7,728 nucleotides of DNA from CAZDVQ01 sp964508975 (GTDB lineage: Bacteria; Bacteroidota; Bacteroidia; Chitinophagales; Saprospiraceae), in the NCBI GenBank assembly GCA_964508975.1, contig CAZDVQ010000097.1, positions 1 to 7,728 of the forward strand, written 5' to 3'. Made by a program: the position numbers and the translations under genes. Each line of letters begins with the position of its first letter. Position 1 is the first letter of the stretch. Below the pieces are notes generated by a model that was not told where the DNA came from, searched no databases, and saw nothing but the letters and a program-made list of their open reading frames with translations. Positions 6,536 to 7,728 of this stretch are shown in pieces.

Positions 6536-6569
6536 CGGATTGGCGTGGAGATGGAGCAGGAAATAAATT

Positions 6570-6603
6570 AAAAAGCGTCCTGGTCATTTCTAACCAGGAC
6601 GCT
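6570..6603 (-). terminator. Intrinsic terminator after the 61-aa gene
   Basis: A perfect 11-bp stem (AGCGTCCTGGT at 6574-6584 with ACCAGGACGCT at 6593-6603) and an 8-nt loop are followed, read leftward, by a U-tract (the A-run at 6570-6574). It begins 7 bp after the stop codon of the leftward small gene and separates that unit from the next promoter at 6528-6535. Confidence 0.88.
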
Positions 6604-6609
6604 GCATTT

Positions 6610-6795
6610 TTAACTCTTTATAATTTTATCAAAAGCTTGGTCTCGTTCTTTTTCGCTAGAATAAACCGAGACTTTAGTATCTCCCGTTTTCATATCAGTT
6701 TCCTTGATATGATATTTTTTGTTATCAGGATAGAAAATTAAAGCTCCGAAAAGGCTTTTAGTTTCTTCTGTTTTTTCAATTTTTTTATCAGCCAT
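6610..6795 (-). CDS. Small charged cytosolic protein, 61 aa, unknown
   Basis: This is a short, highly charged protein with no signal peptide. The first 15 or so residues are Lys/Glu-rich and probably disordered. Then come SLFGALIFYPDNKKYHIKETDM, strand-like, with an aromatic FYP turn, and a C-terminal helix (SSEKERDQAFDKIIKS). I recognise no family. Its reality is supported by a clean terminator starting 7 bp after the stop and by a compact alternation of strands and helix. The ATG at 6795 (MADKK) is preferred over an in-frame GTG at 6810, because the five extra residues add nothing. No -7 box is found upstream, so it may be read from the promoter at 7292-7299 through the 140-bp gap. Confidence 0.65.
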   Translation of the reverse strand: MADKKIEKTEETKSLFGALIFYPDNKKYHIKETDMKTGDTKVSVYSSEKERDQAFDKIIKS

Positions 6796-6810
6796 AATAA
6801 TTTTGCCCAC

Positions 6811-6935
6811 ACTTGACGTTTAGTTTGGCAGTGATTACGGACAATATTTCCAATACGAGGGTTTGTCATTTTCCCCATCTAGACAACTACCCATAAGGGT
6901 CAGATTGAACAGACTATGATTTTTTTCACAGTTAT
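6811..6935. other. Non-coding gap with no recognised signal
   Basis: This AT-rich gap lies between the small cytosolic gene and the four-cysteine secreted-protein gene. I see only a 4-bp hairpin (ACCC/GGGT, 6889-6892 with 6897-6900) without a U-tract, no TAnnTTTG box on the minus strand, and no terminator after the upstream gene. Read-through from 7256 to 6610 is therefore plausible. Confidence 0.4.
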
Positions 6936-7256
6936 TTAAAAGCCGCTTTTTTGTACCCTTGCTGCTCCAAATAGTTTGAGCAACTTTTTAAAGAGCTTCC
7001 TTAAGCGAGAGTCGGTACCGTTAATAACCACCCTATTGTTTGCTAGGGTCCAGCAACCATTGGGTTGTAAGGTATATCCAAGATCTTTCAATCCCTCTGT
7101 ACCGAGCTCTCTTATAACGGGATCTCCAACAGTACTACCTGGACAAATTCTGCCATGAGATGCTGGTATAGAACAAGTTATAAAACATTTTTGTGCAGAT
7201 AATTCTGCGCTGCCAAGCAGCAGTAAAACCACGATAAGTGTTGCTAAATTTTTCAT
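6936..7256 (-). CDS. Secreted four-cysteine protein with cationic amphipathic C-terminus
   Basis: This 106-aa protein has a signal peptide (MKNLATLIVVLLLLGSAELSA), with likely cleavage before Q22. The mature chain of about 85 residues has four cysteines (C24, C28, C38, C68), an even number that could form two disulfides, with CFITC close to the new N-terminus. The last part, from R84 to F96, alternates Arg/Lys with Leu/Phe (RLRKLFKKLLKLF) and would fold into a strongly cationic amphipathic helix. That resembles membrane-active peptides, but could equally be a binding surface for nucleic acid or polysaccharide. I recognise no family. The ATG at 7256 is fixed by the signal peptide; a -7 box lies at 7292-7299. 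It follows another short secreted protein gene by 49 bp. Confidence 0.72.
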   Translation of the reverse strand: MKNLATLIVVLLLLGSAELSAQKCFITCSIPASHGRICPGSTVGDPVIRELGTEGLKDLGYTLQPNGCWTLANNRVVINGTDSRLRKLFKKLLKLFGAARVQKSGF

Positions 7257-7291
7257 AGAAAATAATTTAAGTTAATACAATTTTTAATAAT

Positions 7292-7299
7292 CAAATATA
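7292..7299 (-). promoter_or_regulatory. -7 promoter box of the 6936-7256 gene
   Basis: On the minus strand this reads TATATTTG, an exact TAnnTTTG match, 35 nt before the ATG at 7256. A TTG on the same strand (7315-7317) lies 15 nt upstream, short for a -33 element. The box sits in the gap right after the stop of the 7306-7671 gene, so the two secreted-protein genes can be expressed separately. Confidence 0.55.
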
Positions 7300-7305
7300 C
7301 CTTAC

Positions 7306-7671
7306 CTAATCCGTCAATGTATAATTGACTTCTCGACATTCTTTTATTCGTACTTCTTTTTCATAAAGAATTGGACCGTCTACGTTTCCCTTTAATGCCC
7401 AGACATGGTACCGTCCAATCTCGAGTTCTTCAATACACTCGGTTTCACCCGACAATAAAGTTGTTGTCCTGTAAATCAGATCAGGCTGTAAATAACCGCC
7501 CATCGTATATTCATGTGAACTGTAATTTGAGATACACAGTAAAACATGGCCTGAGGTTTCATTGGTGAGACAATACCTTTGCTCACAGTCTTCGGCTGTA
7601 ATTCCTTCTACTTGTGCAGTTAGAGGGCCTCCAATTAAAAGCATTACTACTACAACAGTACCTAGCTTCAT
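7306..7671 (-). CDS. Secreted five-cysteine beta-rich protein, unknown function
   Basis: This 121-aa protein has a signal peptide (MKLGTVVVVMLLIGGPLTA), with likely cleavage before Q20. The mature chain of about 100 residues has five cysteines (C29, C34, C46, C79, C112) and looks all-beta. The segment LLSGETECIEELEIGRYHVWALKG (72-95) has the L-x-x-G-E, then L-x-x-G-x-Y-x-V-x-A spacing seen in Ig-like or carboxypeptidase-regulatory-like domains, often found in cell-surface proteins. That is a fold guess only. The ATG at 7671 is chosen because the signal peptide starts there; an in-frame ATG at 7713 would put 14 polar residues in front of it. No exact -7 box is seen in the 57 bp left in the window, so the promoter may lie beyond the edge. 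Confidence 0.68.
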   Translation of the reverse strand: MKLGTVVVVMLLIGGPLTAQVEGITAEDCEQRYCLTNETSGHVLLCISNYSSHEYTMGGYLQPDLIYRTTTLLSGETECIEELEIGRYHVWALKGNVDGPILYEKEVRIKECREVNYTLTD

Positions 7672-7728
7672 CGTATTAGATGCTATTTTAGGTATATTTA
7701 AGATAGTAAGCAAGTTGAAGATTACAGA

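Noticed and set aside
6610..7256. Toxin-antitoxin or bacteriocin-immunity pair (6936-7256 with 6610-6795)
   Set aside because: The small cytosolic protein has no membrane segment or known antitoxin or immunity motif, and the genes are 140 bp apart; not enough to claim.

Overview
The window looks like chromosomal DNA from a Bacteroidota bacterium. Five genes are preceded by exact matches to the Bacteroidota -7 box (TAnnTTTG), and no strong Shine-Dalgarno sequences are visible. The gene content fits too: a very large YfhO-family membrane protein, a lipoprotein, and several secreted proteins whose signal peptides end in Ala-Gln. The GC-rich intergenic repeats recall Saprospiria-type genomes, but that narrower placement is a guess.

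Left part (1-4926). A GC-rich dispersed repeat (71-186) precedes a family 2 glycosyltransferase (287-1267, +). The glycosyltransferase faces a four-helix membrane protein (1427-1837, -). The space between their stop codons is filled exactly by a 162-bp imperfect palindrome with perfect 14-bp ends, resembling a MITE or a long hairpin terminator. Divergent from the membrane protein is a small protein, probably of dimeric alpha/beta-barrel type (1892-2227, +). It is followed by the YfhO-like protein (2273-4873, +), which has its own promoter box and a strong bidirectional terminator (4893-4926).

Middle (4927-6535). A second GC-rich repeat (4956-5058) shares a 13-mer with the first. Next come a leftward lipoprotein gene (5064-5516), a 210-bp spacer and a secreted protein with recurring Asp/Glu-Gly turns (5727-6497). 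The spacer has two parts: a tract almost free of C on the + strand, with five G-runs, and an array of heptamers that touches the end of the secreted-protein gene.

Right part (6536-7728). This is a visibly more AT-rich stretch of three short leftward genes of unknown function: a 121-aa secreted protein with five cysteines, a 106-aa secreted protein with four cysteines and a cationic amphipathic C-terminal segment, and a 61-aa charged cytosolic protein. The last is followed by a clean intrinsic terminator (6570-6603).

The glycosyltransferase and YfhO suggest envelope or surface-polysaccharide work, but they are separate transcription units. No complete known system such as CRISPR, a toxin-antitoxin pair or a secretion locus is visible. 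The most unusual signals are the intergenic elements and the small secreted proteins at the right end.
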